The notes under the pieces were generated by a model. It was given only the letters and a program-made list of their open reading frames with translations. It made no database searches and was not told where the DNA came from. A stretch of 64,000 nt of DNA from Luteimonas sp. FCS-9 (lineage in GTDB: Bacteria > Pseudomonadota > Gammaproteobacteria > Xanthomonadales > Xanthomonadaceae), in assembly GCF_001014645.1 (NCBI RefSeq), contig NZ_LASZ01000007.1, forward strand, positions 62,001-126,000, read 5' to 3'. Each line of letters opens with the position of its first letter. The stretch's first letter is position 1. Positions 42,679-51,587 of the stretch are shown in pieces. The position numbers and the translations under genes are program-made.

Positions 42679-44748
42679 TCAGGCCTGCGGGTAGCCCAGG
42701 CGCACCGCGACCGGGGTCAGCGCGGCGATCGGCCCGCCCAGTGCCTGCGCATACGCGCGCCAGCGCCCGGCGGGCAGACGGTCGGGGCCGAAGGCCTGCG
42801 GCGGCGGCACCGGGAAGCCCTCGACGCCCAATGCCTCGCCGAGCGCGGCGGCGAACGCCATCGGGTCGGCCGCCGGGGCGTCGATGCGCACGACGGTGAC
42901 CGGCAGCAGTTGCTGCTCGAGCAGGTCGGCCAGCTGCGCCAGGTGGCGCGCCAGCCAGTCGGCGGCGGCCTGGGCATCGTCGACGCGCATCGTCAGCGCG
43001 GTGCCGAATGCCAGCCATTCGATCAGCATGTCGCGCGGATCGCGCAGCGCCAGCAGCAGCCGCGCCTGCGGCAGCTCGGGCCGCAGCGCCAGCAGCCAGG
43101 CGTTGTCCCACCACGGCAGCCAGTCGACGATCGCGCCGTCGCCGGCGTCGCGTGCCGGCAGCTGGGTGCGCCAGCTGTCGACGATCTGGCGGGCGGTGAA
43201 CTCGCCGGCCGCGAGCCTGGCCGGCACGCCGGTGTCCTGGAACGCATCGGCGACCGGGCCGGCGAAGCGGTCGGCACGGAACTGGCGCACGACGTTGCGC
43301 AGGATGCCGGCGACGCGGTCGACCTGGGCGCCGGGCGGGCCGTAGAGGAACACCGCCGGCGGCTGCGGCGCCAGCGGCTCGGCGACCGGCGGCCACTGCG
43401 CGGGAGCGGCGGTCGGCTCGGGCGGCGCGCTCGCCGCGGCGCTGGCGTCGGCGCTGACTGCCGTCCAGGTCGCGACGGCGTCGGCGTGGCGGCCGGCGGC
43501 GTCCTGGGCCAGGCCGACCCAGCGGCGCAGCATCAGGCGCGCAGCGTCGTGCGCGGTCGCCTGCAGGCCTTGCGCGAACGTCACCGCCGCGGCCGGATCG
43601 CGCGCGAGCAGCTGGTTGAACAGGAATTCGTTGGCCGCGCCATGGCCCGGCTGCAGCGCGGTGACCGCGCGCGCCACCGCTTCGGCCGCCTCCATGTCGC
43701 CGGCGCCGGTCTCCAGCGACAGCCGCGCCTGCAGCGCCGGCAGGTGGTCGGGACGGCGCGCGTTCCAGCGCTCGACGATGCCGCGCGCGGCCTCGCCCGC
43801 GAACGGCTCGAACGCCAGCCGCGCCAGCCACAGGTGGTCGTGTTCGGGCGCGGCGGCAAGCGCGGCGTCGAGCGTGCCGCGGGCCTCGTCCGCCGCATCG
43901 GTCGCGCCCCACAGCTGGACCAGCGCGTTGGTCGCGCGTCGCGACTCGGGATGCGCGGCGAATGCGGCATGCAGCAGCGGCGCGGCGCGCTCGGGGCGCC
44001 CGGCCTGCAGCTCGAGTTCGCCACCGAGCGTCTGCCAGGCCGGCGTGACCTGCGCCGGATCGGCGAGGAGTTCGGCGATCACGTCGGCGGCATCGGCCGG
44101 ACGGCCCTGCTGCAGCACGATCTGCGCCAGCAGCCCGCGCAGCGGCGCCTGGCCGGTCTTCTCGATCACGCGGCGGAACGCCTGCTCGGCGAACGCCAGG
44201 TGCCCGGCTGCGAGATAGCCGAAGGCGAGCGCATGCAGCACCTGCAGGTCCTCGGGCGCCTGGCCGGAGGCGTGCGACAGCAGGCCCAGCGCGCGGTCGT
44301 GGTCGCCGCGGCGCGAGGCGATCGCGCCGGCGAGCATCGTCGTCCACGGGTGTTCGGGCGCCACGCGCTCGGCCAGCTTCTGCTGCTGCTCGGCCTCGTC
44401 GAGATCGCCGCGGCCGATCGCCATCTGCGCGCGCATCACGTAGGCGCCGAACTGGTTGGGATCGAGCGAAACGGTCTGCGACAGCGCCGCCTGCGCGGCC
44501 TCGATGTCGCGCGCGTCGAGCAGCATGCCGGCGCGCAGGAAGTGCAGCTCGGCCTCGTCGGGCGCATCGGCGATCGCGGCATCGATCGCCGCCAACGCGC
44601 CGTCGCGGTCGCCGGCCGTGCGCAGCGCGAGCGCGGCAGCGCGCAGCAGGCCGGCGTCGCGGGGCGCATCGGCCAGCGCCTGGCGCGCGAGGGCCGCGGC
44701 TTCGTCGTGGGCGCCGCGGCGCAGGGCATCGAGGATCTGTTGCTGCAT
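42679..44748 (-). CDS. TPR protein with C-terminal sulfotransferase-like domain
   Basis: A 689-residue protein. Residues 1-430 are some ten TPR-like repeats (e.g. DAPDEAELHFLRAGMLLDAR). The C-terminal 200 or so residues resemble a sulfotransferase fold: AVFLYGPPGAQVDRVAGIL in place of a PAPS loop, LLALRDPRDMLIEWLAFG, and VRIDAPAAD. The canonical PAPS-loop Lys is not evident, so the domain may be inactive or use another substrate. Related TPR-sulfotransferase fusions exist in Xanthomonadaceae. Confidence 0.8.
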   Translation of the reverse strand: MQQQILDALRRGAHDEAAALARQALADAPRDAGLLRAAALALRTAGDRDGALAAIDAAIADAPDEAELHFLRAGMLLDARDIEAAQAALSQTVSLDPNQFGAYVMRAQMAIGRGDLDEAEQQQKLAERVAPEHPWTTMLAGAIASRRGDHDRALGLLSHASGQAPEDLQVLHALAFGYLAAGHLAFAEQAFRRVIEKTGQAPLRGLLAQIVLQQGRPADAADVIAELLADPAQVTPAWQTLGGELELQAGRPERAAPLLHAAFAAHPESRRATNALVQLWGATDAADEARGTLDAALAAAPEHDHLWLARLAFEPFAGEAARGIVERWNARRPDHLPALQARLSLETGAGDMEAAEAVARAVTALQPGHGAANEFLFNQLLARDPAAAVTFAQGLQATAHDAARLMLRRWVGLAQDAAGRHADAVATWTAVSADASAAASAPPEPTAAPAQWPPVAEPLAPQPPAVFLYGPPGAQVDRVAGILRNVVRQFRADRFAGPVADAFQDTGVPARLAAGEFTARQIVDSWRTQLPARDAGDGAIVDWLPWWDNAWLLALRPELPQARLLLALRDPRDMLIEWLAFGTALTMRVDDAQAAADWLARHLAQLADLLEQQLLPVTVVRIDAPAADPMAFAAALGEALGVEGFPVPPPQAFGPDRLPAGRWRAYAQALGGPIAALTPVAVRLGYPQA

Positions 44749-45048
44749 GCTGGTGCCGGCGCGAAGCCGTCCGTCTGGCTGGGCCGGGCATTGTAGCGGG
44801 CCGTCTGCCGACGGCCGGCGCCCGTGCCCCCACCTGTCGCGCTGCGCGCGCCGACCTCCCCCGCGATGCGGAGGAGGTGATCTTTACAGCGACGATGCGC
44901 GTCTCCTGCCCCGCTCCGCAGGGCATTGCGGCCTTCACAGGAAGGTGGGGATGGGGGGCGCTTGGTCGGGAAGGTCCATGCCCCCACCCGTCGCGCTGCG
45001 CGCGCCGACCTCCCCGCGACGCGGGGGAGGCGATCCGCGCGGCGACGC
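44749..45048. repeat. Intergenic region filled with dispersed dyad elements
   Basis: Two + strand copies of the main element: 44820-44879 and 44972-45030, each with a GCGCTGCGCGCGC dyad and a CCTCCCC..GGGGAGG dyad. Between them (44909-44958, reverse) is a copy of the second type seen at 37216-37273. No gene was seen. Confidence 0.75.
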
Positions 45049-46170
45049 TCAGCCGGCGCCGGACGCCATGTCGGCGCCGATCGCGCTCGCCAGCCGCGTC
45101 CGCGTGCCGGCTTCGCGCGCGGCCGCGGCATGCGCCTCGAGGCGTGCGGCGACCCAGCGTTCGGCGAAGCCGTCGAGGCGGGCGTCGAGCAGAAAGCCGC
45201 AGTGCCCGCCCCAGCGGCTGAGCTCGATGCGCGCATGCGCCGGCAGCGCCAGCGTGTGGAACGCGTCGAGCGGGATCACCGGATCGTCGGCCGCCATCAA
45301 GATGTCGGTCGGCACCTGCAGGCCGGCCAGGCGGTCGCCGGCGACCGAGTAGCCGTCGAAGTAGTTGTCGAGCGTGCCGAAGTCGGTGTGTGTCTGCACC
45401 AGCCATTCGGTCAGCTCGCGCATGCCCAGCCGCAGCGTCGCATCGTCGAAGACGTGGCGCTCGGGGAACAGGTCGCGCTTGCGCCGCAAAGAGGCGCGCC
45501 ACGTGCGCTCGAAATGGCGCAGGTACAGGCGATGCCCGCGCTCCATGTAGGCCATCGTGCGCGCCGGGTCGACCACCGGGCACACCGACGCCACGCCGGC
45601 CAGCTGCAGGCCGGCGGCCGGCGCGCGCAACGCCAGGCGCAGCACGAAGTTGCCGCCCAGCGAATAGCCGGCCGCGAGCATCGGCCGCGCCGGGAAGCGC
45701 CGCGCCACGTCGAGCGCGGCGTGCACGACCTCGTCGATGCGGTTGGAGTGGAAGATCGCCTCGTTGAGGTGGTGGCTGCCGCCGTGGTCGCGGAAATTCA
45801 GCCGGAACACCTCGTAGCCGCGCTCGAGCATCTTCGCGGCGGTCAGGCGCATATAGCTCGATTCGGTGCTGCCCTCCCAGCCGTGCAGCAGCAGCGCCAG
45901 GCCGCGCGGTTCGCGCCTGGGTACCACCGAGTGCAGACCGTGCAGGCGCACGCCGTCGCCGCCGTCGACCAGGTGCTCGGTGGTGACGGCGCCGGTCGCG
46001 GCCAGCAGCCGCGCGCCGTGGCGGCGGCGCCACGGACTGCTGCCGAGCACGGTCTGCAGGTGCGGACTGCGCAGCCAGGCCGGCGGCACGTAGTCGCTGC
46101 CGCGCAGGCGGCCGTCGGGGCCCGGCGGCCGGTCCGCATCCGCCGTCGACGACGGATGCGCCGCGGTCAT
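45049..46170 (-). CDS. YheT-like alpha/beta hydrolase
   Basis: A 373-residue hydrolase of the YheT group: LALLLHGWEGSTESSYM (oxyanion strand), the nucleophile elbow AAGYSLGGNFVL, and late Asp/His in AADDPVIPL and SRWGGHCGFL. The family acts on esters or lipids; the substrate is unknown. ATG 46170 overlaps the acyltransferase stop by 4 bases. Confidence 0.9.
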   Translation of the reverse strand: MTAAHPSSTADADRPPGPDGRLRGSDYVPPAWLRSPHLQTVLGSSPWRRRHGARLLAATGAVTTEHLVDGGDGVRLHGLHSVVPRREPRGLALLLHGWEGSTESSYMRLTAAKMLERGYEVFRLNFRDHGGSHHLNEAIFHSNRIDEVVHAALDVARRFPARPMLAAGYSLGGNFVLRLALRAPAAGLQLAGVASVCPVVDPARTMAYMERGHRLYLRHFERTWRASLRRKRDLFPERHVFDDATLRLGMRELTEWLVQTHTDFGTLDNYFDGYSVAGDRLAGLQVPTDILMAADDPVIPLDAFHTLALPAHARIELSRWGGHCGFLLDARLDGFAERWVAARLEAHAAAAREAGTRTRLASAIGADMASGAG

Positions 46171-46970
46171 CCCGCCGCCCCGAGCGCGGCGACGATGCGC
46201 TCGCGCGAGACCTCGGCGATCCGCCGTCTGCCCTCGCCTTCGCCAGGCAGGATCGGCTCGAGAAACATCACGTCGGCCTGCCGCGGCGGTTCGCCGAGCA
46301 ACCGCAGGAAGTTGGCGAAGAACGACTCGCGCTCGCCGAACGCCACGACCGTCTGCGCCGAGCCGCCGGCGCCGTAGCGCAGCGCGACCGGCTGCACCGC
46401 CACGTTGGCCTCGACCGCGGCCAGGAAGATGCGCGCATGGAACGGCCCGACGTGCGTACCGCCGCGCGTGCGGCCTTCGGGGAACACCGCGACCGGGCGC
46501 CCGGCACGCAGCCGCGCGAGCATCTCCTGCAGCACGCCGCCCAGCGATTCCTGGCTGCCGCGCTGGTGGAAGATCGTCTCCCCGCGCGCGGCCAGCCAGC
46601 CCACGACCGGCCAGCCGGCGATCTCGCGCTTGGCGACGAAGCCCATCATCCGCTGGCTGTGCAGCGCGACGATGTCGACCCAGCTCACGTGGTTGGCGAC
46701 GAACAGCGTGGCGCCGGGCAGCGGCGTGCCGATCCGGCGCATGCGGAAGCCGAATACCCGCATCAGCCCGCCCTGCCACCAGCGGATCATGCGGTGGTCG
46801 ACCCGCTCGCCGTCGCGCAGCGTGCGCGCGCCGATCGGCGGCAGCATCGACAGCAGCACGAACGGCAGGTGCACGAAAACGTGCCACAGCAGCATCGGCA
46901 CGCGATACGCGTAGCGCAGCGCGCGCGCGGACGTGCCGCCGGCACCGGCATGAACGGGGGAGGTCGTCAT
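46167..46970 (-). CDS. 1-acyl-sn-glycerol-3-phosphate acyltransferase-like (PlsC family)
   Basis: A 267-residue membrane-linked enzyme with the acyltransferase motifs NHVSWVD (HX4D catalytic dyad), RGSQESLGG, and VAVFPEGRTRGG. An N-terminal hydrophobic helix anchors it. PlsC enzymes acylate lysophosphatidate; this may be a paralogue acting on another acceptor. It precedes and overlaps the YheT-like hydrolase gene, so lipid turnover may be shared. Confidence 0.88.
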   Translation of the reverse strand: MTTSPVHAGAGGTSARALRYAYRVPMLLWHVFVHLPFVLLSMLPPIGARTLRDGERVDHRMIRWWQGGLMRVFGFRMRRIGTPLPGATLFVANHVSWVDIVALHSQRMMGFVAKREIAGWPVVGWLAARGETIFHQRGSQESLGGVLQEMLARLRAGRPVAVFPEGRTRGGTHVGPFHARIFLAAVEANVAVQPVALRYGAGGSAQTVVAFGERESFFANFLRLLGEPPRQADVMFLEPILPGEGEGRRRIAEVSRERIVAALGAAG

Positions 46971-47025
46971 GCGCGCACCATACCCAAACGCGGCGCGCGC
47001 CCGCCACTGCCGGTCGGCCCCGCGC

Positions 47026-47442
47026 TCACGGCTTGGGGATCACCGCCAGCGTCAGCCGCGAGGCGCAGACCAGTCGGCCGTCGGCGTCCTCGATGCGGAT
47101 GTCCCACACCTGGGTGCTGCGGCCCACGTGCAGCGCGCGCGCGGTGCCGGTGACCGTGCCGCTGCGCACGCCTCGCAGGTGGTTGGCATTGATCTCGATG
47201 CCGACGACGCCGCAGCCCTGCGGCGCGGCCAGGCCACCGGCGGTGCTGCCGATCGTCTCGGCCAGCAGCGCGGAGGCGCCGCCGTGCAGCAGCCCGTAGG
47301 GCTGGTGGGTCCGCGCATCGACAGGCATCGTCGCGCGCAGGAAATCGGGGCCGATCTCGGTGAAGACGATGCCGAGCGTGGCGATCGCGGTGTTGGCCGA
47401 CAGCGCATTGAGCTGCTCGACCGTGGTGTCGCTGCGGAACAT
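47026..47442 (-). CDS. PaaI-family hotdog thioesterase
   Basis: A 138-residue hotdog protein of the PaaI/MenI-like group. The active-site region GLLHGGASALLAETIGSTAG carries the HGG and the Glu catalytic residue. VGIEINANHLRGVRSG follows. Such enzymes release acyl-CoA, for example 1,4-dihydroxy-2-naphthoyl-CoA; the substrate here is open. Confidence 0.92.
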   Translation of the reverse strand: MFRSDTTVEQLNALSANTAIATLGIVFTEIGPDFLRATMPVDARTHQPYGLLHGGASALLAETIGSTAGGLAAPQGCGVVGIEINANHLRGVRSGTVTGTARALHVGRSTQVWDIRIEDADGRLVCASRLTLAVIPKP

Positions 47443-47579
47443 GCGGCGCGGAACTCCGGACGGGAACGCGCCAGCTTAGGCCGTTCCGCGGCGCGGCGCA
47501 TGCACCGGAGCGTTGCGGCGCGCCGGGCTCGACGCAGGGCCGGATCGCGGCCTGCCGTGCGCGCCGCGGCCGTAGCAAC

Positions 47580-47744
47580 TCAGGCGAAGCGGAAGCGCGT
47601 CGGCAGCGATCCGGCGTCGCGCCCGCGCAGGCCGGCGCCGGTGCGACGGGAGGCGCCCTCGGGGCGGGCATCGCCGCGGGGCAGCGCGGACATCGGGGCG
47701 AGACGGGCGGCGGCGGCGTGGACGATGGCGTGCATGCGGGTCAT
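47580..47744 (-). CDS. Small peptide A (54 residues)
   Basis: ATG 47744 to TGA 47580. The Ala/Arg-rich chain (MHAIVHAAAARLAPMSALPR) ends GSLPTRFRFA. The tail is nearly the same as that of the next small gene upstream (SSVPSRFRVA). No family was recognised, but this shared C-terminus and close tandem order suggest real, related genes. The ribosome site (AGGA) is weak. No modification enzyme is adjacent. Confidence 0.45.
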   Translation of the reverse strand: MTRMHAIVHAAAARLAPMSALPRGDARPEGASRRTGAGLRGRDAGSLPTRFRFA

Positions 47745-47797
47745 GGGGGGATCCTGTTCGACGGCAGGTGGAAGGTGGGCAGTCGGGCGATCGGGGG

Positions 47798-47947
47798 TCA
47801 GGCGACGCGGAAGCGGCTGGGCACCGAAGACGACTGGTTGTAGCTGCGCGGCGTGCCGTAACTGCTGCTGCGGCCGTAGCCGACGCCGAACGGACGGGCA
47901 TAGGCGGCGGCGTCGGCGGTACGGGCGGGGGCGGTCTGGGTCTGCAT
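47798..47947 (-). CDS. Small peptide B (49 residues)
   Basis: ATG 47947 (with GGAG 8 bases upstream) to TGA 47798. Rich in Ser, Tyr and Gly (GVGYGRSSSYGTPRSYNQSS) and ending SSVPSRFRVA. It is the first of two tandem tiny frames with the same tail, 53 bp apart, transcribed away from the gene-free region that carries a GTAGACTAC palindrome. No function is assigned. Confidence 0.5.
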   Translation of the reverse strand: MQTQTAPARTADAAAYARPFGVGYGRSSSYGTPRSYNQSSSVPSRFRVA

Positions 47948-48469
47948 GGCGTGCTCCGGTTCTGGTGTGATTTGGTGTGTTGGTAGACTACAACACCACC
48001 GTTCGATAACACCATGTGCCGGAGGTCATAGCGGGTCCACCGCCCTCGACTGTTCAGTATTTGTTCATTTTAAATTAGGCCGATGTGCCCTGCCCGGCCC
48101 GCACTTCGCGCAATCGCCGATGGCCGGATCGGATCTTGGGCCCGCAGAGTGAAAAAGGCCGACGCGGAGAACGCGCCAGATCCGACGCCGGACGCGACCA
48201 ACCAACTCGCGCCAGTTCCCTCCCCCGACCCGCGGGGGAGGTCGGCGCGCACCGCGCACCGCGCGCCGGGTGGGGGCACGGGCTTCGCGCAGAAAAGCCG
48301 CCCCCATCCCAACCTTCCCCCGTTTCACGGGGGAAGGGGCCTAAGGCCATCACCGCACGCAGTCACCTCCCGCGTGCGCGGGGGGAAGGGGCCGAAAGCG
48401 CGCATCCCAACCTTCCACACGTAAAAGGCGCAATGCCCCGCAAGCGGGGAAGGGCTCACCAGCGACCCG
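47948..48469. repeat. 522-bp gene-free region with several repeat elements
   Basis: The left part (47948-48080) has the palindrome and low GC (near 48060: TATTTGTTCATTTTAAATTA), suggesting a promoter. Then come a reverse main element (48216-48283), the CCCCCATCCCAACCTTCCCC element with its GTTTCAC loop (48299-48338), and a second-type element (48403-48454, CATCCCAACCTTCCACAC, GGCGCAATGCCCCGC). No gene was seen. Confidence 0.7.
47979..47994 (-). promoter_or_regulatory. Palindrome upstream of the tandem small peptides
   Basis: GTTGGTAGACTACAAC: a GTAG-A-CTAC core with GTTG/CAAC arms (one unpaired G), about 32 bp before peptide B. The neighbourhood is AT-richer than the rest of the window and also repeats GGTGTG and ACACCA. 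It looks like a regulator site, of unknown kind. Confidence 0.35.
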
Positions 48470-50416
48470 CTACAGGATCGGCACCAGTCCCGCGCCGAAG
48501 GCGGTCGAGATCCGGGTCAGGATGCTGCGCCAGCCCAGGCTGACCTCGGGAAAGTCGCCGACCGGGGTGTAGCAGGCGCGAAAGCCCGGCGCGTCGGGCG
48601 GCAGAGGCGCCGGGCATCCGGGCCCGGGCTGGAACTCGTAGCTGGTCGCGTAGCGCGTGGGCCACAGGTCGAACACCGGCAGCCGCTCGGACACCTTGGC
48701 CATCGTGTAGTCGATGCCGGAGAAGAACGGCGGCTTGTCGCGCCGGGCGATGGTCCACGAGTTCGCCGGGGCGATGTCGCGCCGGATGCTCGCCGCCAGC
48801 CGCCGCGCGAACGCGGCGTCCTCGATGACGATCGCGCTCTCGGTGTTGAGGGTGTCGCCGCGCGGGTCGAAGTTGTGCGTGCCGACGACACCGACCCGGT
48901 CGTCGACGACCATCGACTTGGCGTGCAGCCCGACGCGCACGCCGGCGCGGTTGAGCGGCACGCGCCGGTTCACGCCGATGCCGGCGTAGCGCAGCGCCGA
49001 GTATTCGCGCGTCAGCGGCGGCGCGCTCTCGGGCCGCGTCGCCAGCGCCTCGGCGCGCGTCGTCGCCGCGCCCTCGGCGCCGCTCTCCTCGATGTTGACG
49101 CTGCCATCGGCATTCCATGAAATGCCGACCGCGCCGGTGGCCTCCAGGTCGATCGGCGCGTCCTCGGGGAACGGCTTGTACTCGTAGATGTGGAAACCGA
49201 AGTCGCGCAGGTGCCGGCGCTTGTACTTGTACGACAGCGCGTAGGTGATGAAGGAATCGGTCGCCGCCAGGCTGTTGGTGGAGACCGTGACCTGCGGCGG
49301 GTCGGGCCGCTCGCGCAAGGTCTCGAAGACCTGCTCGGCCGGTTTGGACAGCACCAGGTACGGGGTCTGCAGCAGCACGCTCTCCTCGGCCGATTCGATC
49401 AGCGCGCGCAGCCGCGGCGTCGCGGCGATCGCGGCCTGCGCGCGCTCGCGGTCGCGCCGGTGCTTGGTGGGCAGGTCGCCGATGAACTCGACCTCGCCCA
49501 CCTCGAGCGCGGCAGCGGCCAGGCGCTGCTGCACGAGCACCGCGTCGGCGGCATCGGCCGACACCGAGGCGACCCGCTCGGGGCGCGCGTAGTCGAGGAA
49601 CGAGACCTCCGGCACGCCGCCGCGCAGCAGCTGCCGGCCGACGTCGGTCAGCTGCTCGACCGGCATGCTCAGCGGCGCCTGCCAGAACGCCTCGAAGTTC
49701 TCGGCCATGTCGGCCACGACCGGGCCGGCGATGAGGATGTCGCGATCGCGGAAGTTGAAGCTGTCGTTCCAGTCGAAGTAGTCGTCCTGGTAGTTGCGCC
49801 CGCCGGTGATGCCGACCACGCCGTCGACCAGCAGCGCCTTGCTGTGCATGCGCTGGTTGAGGCGGCGCCAGCAGCAGGCCGCGGCCAGGGCGTAGCGCGG
49901 ATAGCTGATGCGCGCGCGGCCGAGCACGGGGTTGTAGATACGCAGCTCGAAGCCGGCGTGCGCACCGGCCAGCGCCGAGAGCGTCTCGACCGTGCGCAGC
50001 GCCGAGAGCTGGTCGACGAGCAGGCGCACGCGCACGCCGCGGCGGGCGGCGGCGAGCAGTTCCTCGAGCACGAGATGGCCCGAGTCGTCCTCGTCGAAGA
50101 TGTAGGTCTGCACGTCGAGCGTGCGCTGCGCGCCGCGGATCAGGTCCAGCCGCGCGATCAGCGCGTCCTGTCCGTACTCGAGCAGCAGCGCGGCGTGGCG
50201 CGGCGCCTCGGGCGCGCTGCGCGCGAACGCGCGCACGCCCAGTTCGCGCAGCGGCGACGGCGTCGCGCAGGCGTCCTCGCGCTCGCACACGATCGTGGTG
50301 TCGCGCGCCTCGACCGCGATCTGCGCCGCGCGCTCGCGCTGCGCGGGCGTGAGCGTCGCGCAGGCCGCGGTGGCCAGCGTCGCGGCCAGCAGCAGGGCAC
50401 GTCCGGCCAGGCGCAT
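48470..50416 (-). CDS. Phospholipase D-like lipoprotein
   Basis: A 648-residue lipoprotein (lipobox near LATAACATL) with two HKD motifs: RMHSKALLVDG (near residue 190) and GLHAKSMVVDDRVG (near 500), each followed by a GRNYQ or GTHNFD strand. It is of the cardiolipin synthase/PLD superfamily, probably transferring or hydrolysing phosphatidyl groups in the envelope. ATG 50416 shares its A with the YceI stop codon. Confidence 0.9.
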   Translation of the reverse strand: MRLAGRALLLAATLATAACATLTPAQRERAAQIAVEARDTTIVCEREDACATPSPLRELGVRAFARSAPEAPRHAALLLEYGQDALIARLDLIRGAQRTLDVQTYIFDEDDSGHLVLEELLAAARRGVRVRLLVDQLSALRTVETLSALAGAHAGFELRIYNPVLGRARISYPRYALAAACCWRRLNQRMHSKALLVDGVVGITGGRNYQDDYFDWNDSFNFRDRDILIAGPVVADMAENFEAFWQAPLSMPVEQLTDVGRQLLRGGVPEVSFLDYARPERVASVSADAADAVLVQQRLAAAALEVGEVEFIGDLPTKHRRDRERAQAAIAATPRLRALIESAEESVLLQTPYLVLSKPAEQVFETLRERPDPPQVTVSTNSLAATDSFITYALSYKYKRRHLRDFGFHIYEYKPFPEDAPIDLEATGAVGISWNADGSVNIEESGAEGAATTRAEALATRPESAPPLTREYSALRYAGIGVNRRVPLNRAGVRVGLHAKSMVVDDRVGVVGTHNFDPRGDTLNTESAIVIEDAAFARRLAASIRRDIAPANSWTIARRDKPPFFSGIDYTMAKVSERLPVFDLWPTRYATSYEFQPGPGCPAPLPPDAPGFRACYTPVGDFPEVSLGWRSILTRISTAFGAGLVPIL

Positions 50417-51048
50417 CAGGGTCGATCCACCGCCCGGATCCGCAGCGTGAAGCGGACCTGGTCGGACAGCGCGTAGCCCCAGCGATCCATCGCGTAGCGG
50501 CTGCGGCGCACGTCGCCCTGCCCGACCACGTCGCAGTCGACGGCCGGACGCGCGCAGGCGGCCGGCGCGATCCGGAACGTCTCGCGCTGGGCGATGCCGC
50601 GGATGCTCAGCACGCCGGTCAGCTCGCCGCCGTCGCGCACGAGCTCGGGCGGATAGGGGTCGGACACGAAGCGGACCTCGGGATGGCGCTCGACATCGAA
50701 GAAGCCGGCGCCGCGGGTGATGCGGGTGTAGCTGCGGCTGCCGACGATCTCCACGCCGCCGGTGGGCAGCGTCAGCCGCACCTGGTGGCGGCCGTCGGGC
50801 AGCACCGCGATCTCGCCGCGCCAGTCGTCGAAACGACCGTCGAGCTGCTGGCCCCAGCGCGTGCGCAGGTGGAAGCCGATGTCCGACCGCGTCGTGTCGA
50901 GGACCAGCGCGCGATCGTCGTCGGCGAGCGCCGGCGCGGCCGCCAGCGCCGAGAGCCAGAACCCGGCGGGCGCGAGCATCCGCAACCACGGGCCGACCGG
51001 CGATGTCGCCCCGCCGCTGCGCGCCCCGCGTCCCCGTGCCGACGGCAT
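50416..51048 (-). CDS. YceI family periplasmic protein
   Basis: A 210-residue protein with signal peptide (start at ATG 51048 gives an Arg-rich n-region; ATG 50979 is a shorter choice) and the lipocalin-like YceI domain: LDTTRSDIGFHLRT, GEIAVLPDGRHQVRLTLP, FDVERHPEVRFVSD and IRGIAQRETF. YceI proteins bind isoprenoid lipids in their barrel. The end overlaps the phospholipase D gene by one base. Confidence 0.88.
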   Translation of the reverse strand: MPSARGRGARSGGATSPVGPWLRMLAPAGFWLSALAAAPALADDDRALVLDTTRSDIGFHLRTRWGQQLDGRFDDWRGEIAVLPDGRHQVRLTLPTGGVEIVGSRSYTRITRGAGFFDVERHPEVRFVSDPYPPELVRDGGELTGVLSIRGIAQRETFRIAPAACARPAVDCDVVGQGDVRRSRYAMDRWGYALSDQVRFTLRIRAVDRP

Positions 51049-51065
51049 CGCCCGCGACGCGGCGG

Positions 51066-51542
51066 CTACGGCCACCAGAACGCCGACAGGTCGGCGACGC
51101 CGGGCTCGACCGCGGCATCGTCGCGCAGGCTCAGCACCGCGATGCCGGCCGGCGGCATGCCGCGGTAGTCGCCCGACTGGCCGCTGTGCAGCAGCGCCGC
51201 GAGCCGTTCGAGGCCGGGGTTGTGGCCGACCAGCAGCAGCCGCCCGACCTCGCGGTGGTCGTCGACCAGGCCGGCCAGCGTGCCGGGCGTGGCCTCGTAG
51301 ATCGCCGGCTCCAGGCGCTGGTCGACGTAGCCGACGACCCCCAGCACCGCCTCGAGCGTCTCGCGCGTGCGCCTGGCCGGCGAGCAAAGCACGCAATCGG
51401 GCACCAGCGCCTTGTCGCGCAGCCAGCGCCCGGCGGCCTCGGCCTCGGCCAGCCCCTCGGCCGACAGCGGGCGGTCGATGTCCGCCTGTCCCGGCAGCGC
51501 GGGGTCGGCGTGGGCGTGGCGGAGCAGGATCAGTTCGCGCAT
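51066..51542 (-). CDS. sixA: SixA-like phosphohistidine phosphatase
   Basis: A 158-residue histidine phosphatase with LILLRHAHAD (RHG-type active site), the LSAEGLAEAEAAGRWL stretch, CSPARRTRETLEAV and VGHNPGLERLAALL carrying the second His. It dephosphorylates phosphohistidine as SixA does on ArcB or the PTS-Ntr. The YceI gene follows after 17 bases. Confidence 0.9.
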   Translation of the reverse strand: MRELILLRHAHADPALPGQADIDRPLSAEGLAEAEAAGRWLRDKALVPDCVLCSPARRTRETLEAVLGVVGYVDQRLEPAIYEATPGTLAGLVDDHREVGRLLLVGHNPGLERLAALLHSGQSGDYRGMPPAGIAVLSLRDDAAVEPGVADLSAFWWP

Positions 51543-51587
51543 GGGCGTGGGCGGTCTCTTGGGTCGGGGTCGGCGATCGGCGCGCGG

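Noticed and set aside
47979-47994. A BlaI-type operator before the small peptides
   Set aside because: Its centre is GTAGACTAC, not ACAnnTGT as at 52336; it was kept only as an unassigned palindrome.
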